A stretch of DNA of 64,000 nucleotides, taken from positions 11,346,001 to 11,410,000 of the forward strand of contig NC_046675.1 in NCBI RefSeq assembly GCF_003369915.1, written 5' to 3'. Origin of the DNA: Drosophila miranda. Taxonomy: Eukaryota > Arthropoda > Insecta > Diptera > Drosophilidae. The position numbers and the translations under genes are program-made. Below the pieces are notes generated by a model. It was not told the origin of the DNA. It made no database searches and saw only the letters and a list, made by a program, of their open reading frames with translations. Below are positions 11,901-21,758 of the stretch, in pieces (the stretch's first letter is position 1; each line of letters starts with the position of its first letter).

Positions 11901-13014
11901 GAGATTGAGTCATTCTGCATGTCATTATCTGATTTTTGTATTATTTTAGCGAGAGAACAACTATGAGCCATACCCGCTGGACCAAGTGCGCCACATGGCC
12001 TATCAATTATGCTATTCTGTGAAATTTTTACATGACAATCGTTTAACGCACACAGATCTCAAACCGGAGAACATACTGTTTGTCGACTCGGATTACTCGG
12101 CTCACTATAACCATAAGATTGTAAGTGAAGATTGTAAGCACTTGCACTTCAATCATAGATTATAACGCACGCCTCTTTATCTAGCAGAACCGGGAGGTTC
12201 GACGTGTCAAGAACACGGACGTTCGTCTGATTGACTTCGGTTCGGCCACCTTCGATCATGAGCACCACAGCACAATTGTCTCGACGCGACACTATCGCGC
12301 GCCCGAGGTCATACTGGAGCTGGGCTGGTCACAGCCATGCGATGTCTGGTCCATTGGGTAAGGAGTGGACTAAAAGCTTGTACCATTTGCATCCTCTTAT
12401 ACCATTTACTCTTGACAGCTGCATCTTGTTTGAGCTATATCTGGGAATCACACTCTTCCAAACGCACGACAATCGCGAGCATCTGGCCATGATGGAGCGC
12501 ATCTTGGGACAAATACCATATCGCATGGCACGGTAATACAATGCAGCTCATGCTTTCATATTCTAAAGCGCAGTTCCCTTCACCGAAATCGTCTAATGTG
12601 TAGCAACCATACTCTTTATAGCAAAACCAAAACAAAGTACTTCTACCACGGTAAGTTGGATTGGGATGAGAAGTCCAGTGCGGGACGCTATGTGCGCGAC
12701 CACTGCAAGCCGTTGTTCCTGTGCCAACTGAGCGACAGCGAGGACCACTGCGAGCTGTTTGGCTTGATCAAGAAGATGCTGGAGTATGAGCCATCATCCC
12801 GCATCACGTTAGGTGAGATAGAGACCTACATCTAGACTATCTATTTTGTTTTTGTGCTAACCGAAACCGTTCATCCAATCCTTCAGGTGAGGCCCTACGC
12901 CATCCCTTCTTTGACCGGCTGCCACCGCATCAGCGGGTTGGTGAAATGAGCAGCAAGCAGCCCCTCTCGTCGGGCAGCAGCAGCCGCGAGCGATCGCACA
13001 GTCTGTCCAGATGA
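2961..13014 (+). CDS. Doa: Doa (Darkener of apricot) LAMMER protein kinase, long isoform
   Basis: Dual-specificity CLK-family kinase that phosphorylates SR splicing factors. Coding exons: 2961-3274, 5212-5728, 6975-8852, 10728-10803, 11490-11556, 11612-11725, 11798-11888, 11950-12120, 12188-12357, 12419-12532, 12622-12812 and 12887-13014. All phases close, giving 1276 codons plus TGA. The first exon starts MATFLNRF and splices in phase 2 onto the Ser-rich exon (AAT-CG joined to A-GCG). An internal ATG at 5480 (MSDRHRR) is an alternative start. The N-terminal 900 residues are low complexity: Ser, Arg/Glu, an Ala/Lys-rich stretch with coiled-coil character (about 8.0 kb) and Ser/Thr tracts. The kinase domain starts near residue 929 with [24 protein letters not shown] and APE motifs follow. 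The family hallmark [11 protein letters not shown] is intact. The melanogaster kinase core is nearly identical. Confidence 0.85.
3275..5211 (+). other. Doa intron between MATFLNRF exon and Ser-rich exon
   Basis: The donor is CG|gtaatc at 3275 and the acceptor tatag at 5207-5211. In between are a long CT run near 3803-3827, pyrimidine-rich blocks and several short chance frames. The last 200 bases before the acceptor are GC-rich and could be a leader of another Doa transcript that starts translation at the ATG at 5480. No gene is seen. Confidence 0.45.
5729..6974 (+). other. Doa intron
   Basis: The donor gttagt follows GAT-GAT, and the acceptor is acgcacag before CGT-CGG. Both flanks are in phase 0. 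The intron carries CT and GA repeats near 6500-6600 and nothing else that I can support. Confidence 0.55.
8853..10727 (+). other. Doa intron before the shared catalytic exon
   Basis: The donor is gtaagc after CTC-TCG-ACC-TTT; the acceptor is caaacag at 10727. It contains CA repeats, an (ATG)n microsatellite and TGGAT repeats near 10083-10150. The 3' part (about 10450-10727) is C/A-rich and open in the same frame as the next exon, ending in an Arg-rich stretch ([15 protein letters not shown]). It may therefore be an alternative 5' extension that supplies the N-terminus of a short Doa isoform. Confidence 0.4.
10015..10044 (+). repeat. (ATG)10 microsatellite
   Basis: Ten perfect ATG triplets in a Doa intron, followed by further interrupted GATGAT and GGATAAT blocks to about 10140. 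Confidence 0.9.
10728..13014 (+). CDS. Doa: Doa shared catalytic core (common to all isoforms)
   Basis: These nine exons encode 373 residues from TAKPVIQDD to the C-terminal SHSLSR. The first is a 76-base exon ending HHR with a split Tyr codon (AGA-T|AT-AAG); its donor, gttcgt, is poor. It is followed by [10 protein letters not shown], the Gly-rich ATP loop, and ALKIIK with the catalytic Lys. The catalytic loop HTDLKPEN and the metal-binding DFG follow. A CLK-type insert lies between them. [16 protein letters not shown] identifies the LAMMER subfamily. The tail is Ser-rich ([12 protein letters not shown]). The exon at 12188 has a tandem acceptor (tagcag), so a one-Gln variant is possible. Everything from ATP loop to stop is in the window and uninterrupted. 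Confidence 0.95.
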
Positions 13015-14250
13015 GAATTACAGCGATTTGGTTATTGTTGACAGGCAACGTTAATCAAGCGTCCAATCATGCAAACTTACACAAAAGCAACAACACAACG
13101 CGACAACAGACGTCCAGGGACGGGTACGTCCTGGAGCAGCAGAAGCGGAGAGCAAGCGCAGCGACCACAACGGCGAACCCTATTTTAAGTGCTAAAAGTC
13201 TTTTACTTTTTAGTTTTGTTAACTTGACTTGTATAGAGTTGTTTCTTATACAAAAATCCTACATTGTTTTCTCATATACATATATACTATACCACTTTAC
13301 CATGCGCATGTTGCTGCGCATCATTCAGAGCTGTGTAGCGCCACGATTGCGCCTGTGCATTGTATCATACCCGCCTATAGTGTTTGTTTTGTTATAATAA
13401 CCAAATCGTGTATAATATTGATAGTGCGGTGCGTTCCCCCACAAACCCCGACACCGACACTGATTGAATGAACCAACCAACCTAATTGTAAATGTCATTG
13501 AAATGTGAGCACCTCGAGATGGATGCAAAAAACCGACTGCAATGATGAAACGCAGATACAATTGTAAATGTAAAAAATAAGAAGTCAGTCGCTAATTGAA
13601 ATCGCGCTAGTTGAAATGCATATGCATATGCAACCCCATCAGCAGCACCCACCCTGTCATTGCAATGGGATCTCGACTAAGTTGTAATTAATTAATACAA
13701 AATGTACACCATTTACCATTTCGAGAGCGTGATCTGTAAGCTAATGCAAGCCATTATATCACTCGTACCCCACTCGTAACCACACTCCACTCATGTACCG
13801 ATGTACATATGTAAGTGTAAAGAGCAATTGTTATGCCGCCCCGCCCCGCCCCGTATGCATCTATAGCGTTTTGCGTTCGCAGCGCATTTTGTGTAAATTC
13901 GGTAGCAGCCCAGAGTCATTTCTCTTAGATTACGAGATGTTTTCAGATGTGTAGAATTATCGCGCCAATCCGTTTTGTTCGTTTTCGTTCGTACTGTCGA
14001 ATATCGAAAACTAAACACACATTTATCCATTACATGCTATAATACCGTATGGACCCTAGAGAAAGTATATGTATACCCATATACTAAACATACTTAATTC
14101 AAATGATTGTGAGTTAGTTTAATATTACATAAATATTAATTATAAATTACATTATTTGCAATTTAACCAGATCACAAGCCTATAAGATATAAAAAAACCA
14201 ATATTGTCAAGTTACTGCAAATTGAAATAAATCTTTAAAAAACAATTTAT
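13015..14250 (+). other. Doa: Doa 3' untranslated region
   Basis: A/T-rich sequence follows the Doa stop at 13012-13014. An AATAAA signal at 14226-14231 precedes a T-rich downstream segment and is a plausible polyadenylation site. A C-rich CCCCGCC repeat sits near 13837-13852, and a TATGCATATGCATATGC palindromic run near 13618-13633. No other gene is seen. Confidence 0.55.
14226..14231 (+). terminator. Doa: candidate polyadenylation signal of Doa
   Basis: Canonical AATAAA about 1.2 kb after the Doa stop codon, with a T-rich stretch following; no transcript evidence is available. Confidence 0.45.
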
Positions 14251-14683
14251 TGTTTTATTTATTCACTGAAAGAATTTTTAGCGAGTTTAAAACAAAAACC
14301 AAATGAAAAAAATATAAAAAAATTATGAGAGGTACAAAATAGGCGCTTTTCGACGAGAACCCATTTTTCCATGATCGTCAGGGTCCAGACTGTCGATCGG
14401 CATTGAAAAATAACAATGTAAAAAATCCAGAGTAGATTTGGGACCTTATCTGCTTGTGCCACAAATTTGTATTAAAGAGGATACCTCACAAATGTCTATG
14501 GTACTCACACACATACAATAAATATACACAAGCTTCTAGAGGAGGCTCTCCATAGTGTTTGGAGAAGTTCGCTTTGCCAAAAAAGGATCGGCACGCCTCT
14601 GCAACTGCTATTGAGTAGGTGGCATCCCTAGCAAGCGAAAAAAAACACTGCACTTTCTGCTCTGGTTCTCTTGTTGTTTCACA
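14251..14683. other. Spacer between Doa and the downstream genes
   Basis: A/T-rich intergenic sequence with chance frames only (for example a 67-codon minus frame at 14259-14462 with no domain). Nothing further is supported here. Confidence 0.4.
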
Positions 14684-14914
14684 ATGCAGTTTACTTTCCG
14701 TGGAGTAGTGGAGCGGCAACTCTACTTCCGCTTTTCCTCCTTTATTTCGGTGTATTCACAGCATATTAGTACACTTGGCACCTGTAAAGGTAATATGGCA
14801 ACTATTTATGGGGCTTACTGGTTTTGCAGAGCAGACATAAAACACAAGTTGAAGAAACCCCCGAACGACTTAAGGACAATGATTGTCCATGAAATGGAGA
14901 ATATGAATAAATAG
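14684..14914 (+). CDS. possible small protein of 76 aa, unrecognised
   Basis: An ATG-to-TAG frame of 76 codons (MQFTFRGVVERQLYF...) sits alone between Doa and a minus-strand gene. The second half (NMATIYGAYWFCRADIKHK) is compositionally like a small mitochondrial or membrane-associated protein. An AATAAA overlaps the stop region. I do not recognise it. It could equally be a chance frame, or a two-exon gene, since a GT...TTTTGCAG pair of only about 40 bases lies inside it. Confidence 0.25.
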   Translation: MQFTFRGVVERQLYFRFSSFISVYSQHISTLGTCKGNMATIYGAYWFCRADIKHKLKKPPNDLRTMIVHEMENMNK

Positions 14915-14987
14915 AATTAATAGTTTTATAGTCATTGGTTACATTTAATTATTAAAATATGTGAAGCCAACTGAAAATCTCGATCGC

Positions 14988-16030
14988 CTAGAAGATTGGG
15001 ACATTGAGTTGCCGCAGCAAAAAGAACAAGCACTTAAGTACCGGACCCGACTTGCGCATTTTGGCCTGGTAGCGACCTTCCTCCGTGCTGGGCCCCCAGA
15101 CTTCTTCCTTGTAAAACCACAAGACAATACTGATCAGGAGCAGCACCACGAGACTTGTGAAAAGACATGTGTTCGCGACGAAGACCTGTGAAACGCGGTT
15201 AATAAATTCCTGGCCGAGAGTTCCCACAAAGGCAAGAAGGGCGTTTGGTGCGACCTCAGGTAAATTTTCGGGAACCACTGCTGGCTGTGGCTGATCATCA
15301 ACTGAGAAACGGATCATAGATTGAAGTGCTGACTGGATTGCCTCCAGCCGCTTATCTAGACGCTGGATAATGTGGCGTGATTTTTTAACATTTTCTGGGC
15401 GAGCTGCTTTTCTGCGTTTCTGTGCCATGTTTATCATTATATTCGCTTCCGTCTTCGTCACCATCTTCTGCACCATTTTGTTCGCCTTCTTTCTGCTACT
15501 ATGCTCCTTTATGTGTGGGAGGTTCTCGGTGGCCTTCAGCTGAGAATCGCCGATATGCCGATATGGGGAGCTTATGTGGCCGAAGACCCTGGCTGTCTTT
15601 GACGACGACGGCTGAGGATCCAACAAAGTATCATCCATTTGAAACTCGACCTTTTCCCTACAGACCGATGGCTTTTCAGAACATTCTATAGGTTCTAGCT
15701 CGTTATCTTTGAAAATAGGCTCGACCATGTTTCCGTAGATCGATGGCTCTAGGGAGGTAACTTTTTGTTTCAACATGTAATGTTGGTTCTCGGCCTCGAA
15801 CTTCTCACTAATGACCGATGACTGCAAGGATGCCGTCGTGCTGTACGAAGTGTCGCTGCTTGATTCTGAAGATGATGATTTGAATTGCATCCGTGTCAAA
15901 GGCTTCGAGAGTTTCAGTTGTTCATCAGATTTCATCAGCCTGAATGCAGAGGAAAGAGGTTTAGGATCTAATAAGGTGCCCATGGAAGTTACACTTACAT
16001 CCGGTTAGGAAAAAAATGCGATTTCGGCAT
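14988..16030 (-). CDS. unrecognised protein with one C-terminal membrane segment, two exons
   Basis: Exon 1 is 16030-15999 (MPKSHFFPNR) and exon 2 is 15939-14988, separated by a 59-base intron with gtaagt, a pyrimidine-rich tract and cattcag. The splice keeps the frame and gives 327 residues. An unspliced reading from the ATG at 15983 (331 residues) is possible but would translate what looks like a good intron. The protein is Ser-rich, then basic (KKANKMVQKM, QKRRKAARPENVKK), has a short helical region (RLDKRLEAIQSALQ), and ends with one hydrophobic span (CLFTSLVVLLLISIVLWFY) about 45 residues from the C-terminus. That is near-tail-anchored topology, perhaps ER or nuclear envelope. I cannot assign a family. 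It shares strand with sba, whose 3' end lies about 280 bases upstream of its start. Confidence 0.7.
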
Positions 16031-16308
16031 AATTGCTGATTTTTAATTTTTTTTTTGAAAAAATATATAATAATTGTGTGTAACGACGACGAAAGCCTTT
16101 ACTCGAGTGCCTGAGCCTGCTGGGGCTGGAATATGCCTTACAAACCAAAAACTTTCCATATACAGAAGTAAGCAGTTTAACATAACCTGCTATGAGGAAT
16201 AGGTAGAATGTTTGAACGAACACAATGTGCAGGTGCCTCGCTAATGCCTCGCTAATTGCGCGTCTTCAAAATTCCAATAATTAACCATTCAGTTCTATTG
16301 TTTTTCCA

Positions 16309-17234
16309 TTTATTAATTTATTTGTTTTTGTGGTTCCGCTAAGTGTGAATTCGTTTCTTGCATTTTGTTGTACAATTATAATTTTACAATAGTTTCAACT
16401 AAATAAATAATAACAATTTATAAATATAATTTCTCTTTATTTGCTTCTTTTCGCGATTTTCTCAGTGTGTGTGTGTTGTGTGTTTGCATTTGCATACGGT
16501 ACGACATAAATAATTTGTTGGTTTGTTGAGTTAACCGGGCACAAATATAGCTGCTTTTGATTCGTTCGTTATTTGTTTTTGTATGGATTTGTTCAGTAAA
16601 GCCAAAGTACATATTTAATCGAGTAATTGATGGTTATCCAGTGCTGAACTTAGTGGCTAAAGTTCGTCTTAGGCTACCTATTTATAAAAATAATGGTTAG
16701 ATATACAAATTGCAACGAAAACAAGAACCTATAAGAACCTAAATCTATACGCAATAAATAAATACTTAACATGTACATCTGTTAGGGTTAGGGTTAGGGA
16801 TATCTATATATATATAATATGTGTATATACAAAACAACTTAAATTCTGCGCCGAAGCGCTGTCTAAGAAGCAACAAAACCTGTCGCTCGCTTATGGTTAG
16901 AACCTTCTTTTGTAACTCGATTTCGATTAACATTTTCTGGATGCATTATTGTCTATTTCAAATGTGTGGCAGCGCCACCCGGCGACGCAACTAAGCAGAG
17001 AGTCCTGTGGGTCTGTTAAACAATAGAAAACAACCAACTCCAAAGCGACACTCTGTCTCTGGGCTTAGCCAGAGGAAGACATCTAACTAAACTGATTTTC
17101 TACTCGTACATAGTTACACATTCATATGCTGTAAGTATTTATATACTAAGTTTGTGGCCTGGCCCCTACTTGTGCCCAATGACGAGCGTGTAGTTCGCTG
17201 TGCTTACTGTCGACGACAACGCCGACAGCGCAGG
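16309..17234 (-). other. sba: sba 3' untranslated region
   Basis: A/T-rich DNA after the sba stop. Reverse-strand AATAAA signals occur at 16436-16441 and 16309-16314, either of which could end the transcript. It contains a chance run of three TTAGGG-type units near 16782-16799. Confidence 0.5.
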
Positions 17235-20200
17235 TCATTTGGCCAGCTTCAGGATCTCCGTCCTGCCCCCGGGCGCAAGTTCTGATCCTCCACTGGCAGT
17301 CACTGCCGTGACTGTTGCTCCTGCTGTTCCCATGCCCACTGAAGCGGATGGTGGAGCGGGCGCAATGCGTATGGGCTTGGCTCGCTGCTGCTGCTGCTGC
17401 TGATTGAAGAGGCCACTCAGCGTGGCCGCCGTGCTGGCGGTCAGCACCATGCTGTTGGCTCCACTTGTGCTGGCCTGCTGGCGCTTGCTCCGTGCCAGTC
17501 CATTTATTTTGTTGTTCGTTGAAGAGGGCTGTGGCGGCGATTGCTGAATTACTGTGGCTGCTGCCGATGCTGCTGGTCCTGCTGCCGGAGGAGAAGCAGC
17601 GGATGAAGATGAGGATGCTGCTGCCGCTGTGGCTACGGGTGTGGGTGTCGAGGAGGCTGAAATATTATCCAACTCAGTCATTGCTTCTTGTATAGCCCGC
17701 TCGAGTTGCGAGTTCAGTTTGCGGCTCCTTTGTGGTTTGATGATGGTCGGGGAGTGGAGTGTTTTGTGTGTGTTTTGTGTGTATGTGTGGTTTTGGAGTT
17801 CGGGTTTTGGGTTGGTTTTATTTTATTTTATTTTTTTGCGAGTGTCGAGTGGTGATGATGATGTTCATGTTGATGGTTATGCATATAGACACACACACGC
17901 ATGGAGCACAGAGAGTTATACACGTTGGGGTTGGCAGGGCAGGATATAATTTTGGTTCAGGTTCAGCGCATATCAAAAAAAGAAACGAGAAGATTAATTA
18001 GCAAATTAAAAATCGAATACAAAGAGTAAATCAAAGTTAAATCAATTAAAAATGCTAACAATAACAAAATTCTATCTACTTATTCAAATTGTAATCAATT
18101 CTCAAATAAAACAACTACAAAAGTATCTGCAAAATGGATAAAAATTGCTATAAAACTAAATTTAAAATGGCAAATGGCAAAATAAAACTCTTACGATAAA
18201 TCTATAAAAAAAAGTACATTCATATAAAGGAAATGTATATCAAAAATGTACGTATATTCATTCTACGTCTAATAATGTTCTAGTCTACGGTGCTGGTCCT
18301 CTGGTGTTCGCTAGATCTTCTCCCCCTTCTCTCCCTGAATCTCTTCTGAATCTGAATTGTGTTCCCCACTCTTCAACCGGATGGATGCTCACTTTCTGGT
18401 GTCCTTTTGGGCCTTGTGATGCGCCTCTAGACCCTCGGAGAGGCTTTGCAAGGAGTTGACCGGAATCAGCTCGGAGGTGGAGCGACCACCGCCGCCGAAC
18501 CACTGCACCCACACGTGGTCGAACTGCTGCGAGGGCGTGCACACGCCGTCGGGCATCTTGACGATTTTCCCGGGCCAGGCGGGATGGCCCCGTGCCGGAC
18601 CCCAAATCAGTTCCCCAATCGCAAACGAGCGAGGCGGCATTAACGGAGTGGCAGTGGTTGTGTGGCATGTGCCACGGCCAGAGCCGCGCTGTGGGCGACG
18701 CGATCGTTTCGTTGGTGTGGCCTTGGTCTTGGCCTCCGGCATCGTGGTGGAGGATGTGGCTCCTGGTGATGCTGCTGCTGCTGTTGCTGCGGCCGCTGAC
18801 AGGAGCTGCGTTGTGCTGGGCGACTCTACGGAAGGCACACAGAGGCACATAGAGACTTGGACATGGGACATGGGTGGACATGGAAGAGGCGATACCAGCA
18901 CCAGCGGAGGCGGATTACAAGCAGGCAGAGCGAGAATTACAAGCGGTACAGGCGGTACAAGGCTGGTCATGCAGTGGTCATTGCGCTGAGTCGCGTCATC
19001 GCAGTGTGGATGGTTAGTGTGTTGTGGTGGATGCAGTTAGTGCTGGACATTAGAGGTGCGCTTACGGCGGTTACGGCCTTACCCTGGTAATCAATGTTAA
19101 CTACTTTGTGGCTATGGAGGAAGGTGGTGTTGCTGTTGTTGTTGTTATGGTGGCTGTTGTTGTTGTTGTGCTGCCCGACTGGCGGCTGTCGGAGGTGCAT
19201 GAGCGGGCGATGGCCCTGGCTCTGGCCCCCCGCCACCTGAGTGCCGCCAGCGGACGACGAAGACGACGATGACGATGTGATGGACATGGACATGGGCATG
19301 GAGGCAGATGTGGTGTTCGAACGAGAGCTGGAGTTGGCCAGTCGCATACCTTGGCCCATCAGGCTCATCCCGTTCTCGGGCGCCGCCTGCGATGTGATGT
19401 GTATCCGTCGAATCTTCGGCTCCGAATGCTTGTACATCCCACTCGGCTGCGTGAAGAGATTGCTGCTGCTGCTGTTGCTGTTGCCGAAGCCTGAAAGGAA
19501 GTCTGATTAGAGAATGGGTGCCACATGCCACATGCTGCATGGATGATCAGCAGTACTCACTCCGCTCACAATCTGTGGAAGATGGCGATTGCCGACTCTC
19601 GACACTCTGCGGCGAGACAGCGGCATCCGGTTCCGAGCTGGAGACGCATTGCACCTGCCACGAAAAGATGGTTGAAGATGAGGTTAGAGAATGAGCCAAG
19701 AGGGGATCGTCAGGAGTCACAAACCATATCACTGCCAGTGCTCCGATGGCTGGGAGGTCGCTCCGGGCTCCGGGGACTGCATGTGGTGGTGTCCGGCGGA
19801 CTGGCCGCCGTTCCCTGGCGACCCATCGAGGAGTCTGTCGTCAGATAGGTGGTGCCCTGGGCCTGCTGCAGACTGATTTGCTGCGCCTGCTGCTGCTGCT
19901 GTTGCTGTGATGGCTGCTGCTGCTGGATCTGGATGGTCGTCGTCGTGGGACTCGCCTGCACGAAGGTGGAGCCGCCACCCTGCTGGCCCGTCGGCATCAC
20001 CAGGCCCATGGGCGTGGAGTAGATCTGTCCAATGGGACTCAACTGCCCGTTGGCCCCCACAATGTACTGCTGGCCGCCGGCGCCGGGCGAGATGAAGGAG
20101 GGCTTGCTCTGGGGCGACGGAGTGCGCAGCATCACGGGCCCCTGGGGCGTCATCAGGCTGGTTGTGGGCATGTTCTGGATCTGCAGCAGGGTGGCATCTG

Positions 20201-21724
20201 GGGCCATCACCAGGCCCGCTGGCATCAGCAGCTGCTGTCCGATGAGGTTCACCTGCTGCAGGATCTGGCCGTTCTGCAGCAGCAGCTGCTGCGTCTGTTG
20301 CGGAGCCGAGGGATTGGCCTTGTTCACCACGATGCCCTGGATGCCGGGACTCAGCTGGAACTGCTGCTGGAACTGTGGTGCAGCAGCTGCTGCTGCCGCC
20401 GCCGCCGCCTGCTGATGGAGCAGGGCGGGCGCCTGGCTGGGGATGCTGGGCGAGATCTGGGGGGAGTGCGTCTTGCCGGGGGATCCACCACTCGCCGGTG
20501 GCGGCGTATGGCACACGGAACTCTTGCGCTTGCGCGGCCTCCGTTTGGCCTCCGGCGAGGTGATGATCAGCGTCTGACCCTGCGACGGCAGCGCCCCTGG
20601 ATGAGGCATGGTCAGCACTTGCTCCACGTGCTGCTGCTGCTGCTGCTGTTGTTGCTGTTGATGATGATGATGATGCTGCTGCTGCTGCTGATGGACAATG
20701 TAGCCGCCGTTGGCAAGCGTGTTGAGCAAAACGGTCTGGCCACCTGCTGCTCCGCCTGCGCCTCCTCCTGCTCCCTGTCCCGCCTGCGAGGTGATGATCT
20801 GGTGGTGCAACAGCTTGCCCCCGGAGTTGAGTATCACCGTGTTGCTGCTGCCGCTGCTCGAGGTGGCTGCTCCCACCGGCGAGGGCTGGCTCACAATGTA
20901 GCCGCCTCCCGGCTGCGGGTGCAGCTCCTGGTGCTGCTGCTGGATGATGCCCGCGCGATGGTGATGCTGCTGCAGATGCGGATTCCCCTGCTTGCTGTGC
21001 TGCGGCCCTGGGATGACCAGCAGCTGGCCGGAGGAGGTCATTATCAGCTGACCCCCGCCATTCGTGGCGCCGGCCATTTGTCCGGCCATCGCCTGGAGCT
21101 GCGCCATTCCGGCCTGGGAGCTGCTCAGCGTGGTGATCGGTCGCCCCGTGATCCCAGTGCCCGCCGTGGTGGTCACAATGCTGCGTGTCATCGTGGCCAC
21201 TGCATTGCTGCTGGCCACTGTCAGCCTCTGTCCGGCAAGGGACTGGTTCTGCTGCTGGCGCATCACACGCAACTGGGGAGCCGCAACCTGTCCCTGTGCC
21301 TGGGTACGCATCTGCAGGATCTGCGGGGGCTGCTGATGATGCTGGTGTTGCGGCTTTGGTGATGGCGAGGGCGTGCTCTTGCCCGAATCCAGCAGCGAAT
21401 CCGTGGGCGAGGACAAACTCTGCCTGGGACTCTCGTGGCTGGTGGAGATGGCTCCCACTTGCTCGGGCCGCTTCTCCAAAGCGTCCTGCAGCACTGCCGC
21501 ACTGCTCGAGACGGGCGACTCCTGGGGCGGTGGCACCACCGTGACGCTGGTTATCTGTGGCTTCTGTGGCCGCGCAAAGGCCTGCGTGTCCACCTGCAGT
21601 GTGCGCTGTCCGGGACTCCCATTGGTGGAGGCATTGGCATTCGTTCCCACTGATTCCGCTTCCCACTTGCCGCCAAAGACCGACAGCCGTCGTATCCTCT
21701 GGCGCTGCATCTGCAGTTGCTGAA

Positions 21725-21758
<34 letters not shown>

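Noticed and set aside
16780-16799. telomere repeat
   Set aside because: Only three units, and Drosophila telomeres are retrotransposon-based, so not a telomere.
20298-21362. 354-codon plus-strand frame opposite sba
   Set aside because: Leu/Arg/Ala-rich shadow of the Gln-rich sba exon; no splice or promoter support.
19729-21666. 645-codon second minus frame within the large sba exon
   Set aside because: Same strand but a different frame; composition is a frame-shift shadow (Ala, Gly, Arg, His rich) and the true frame joins neighbours in phase.
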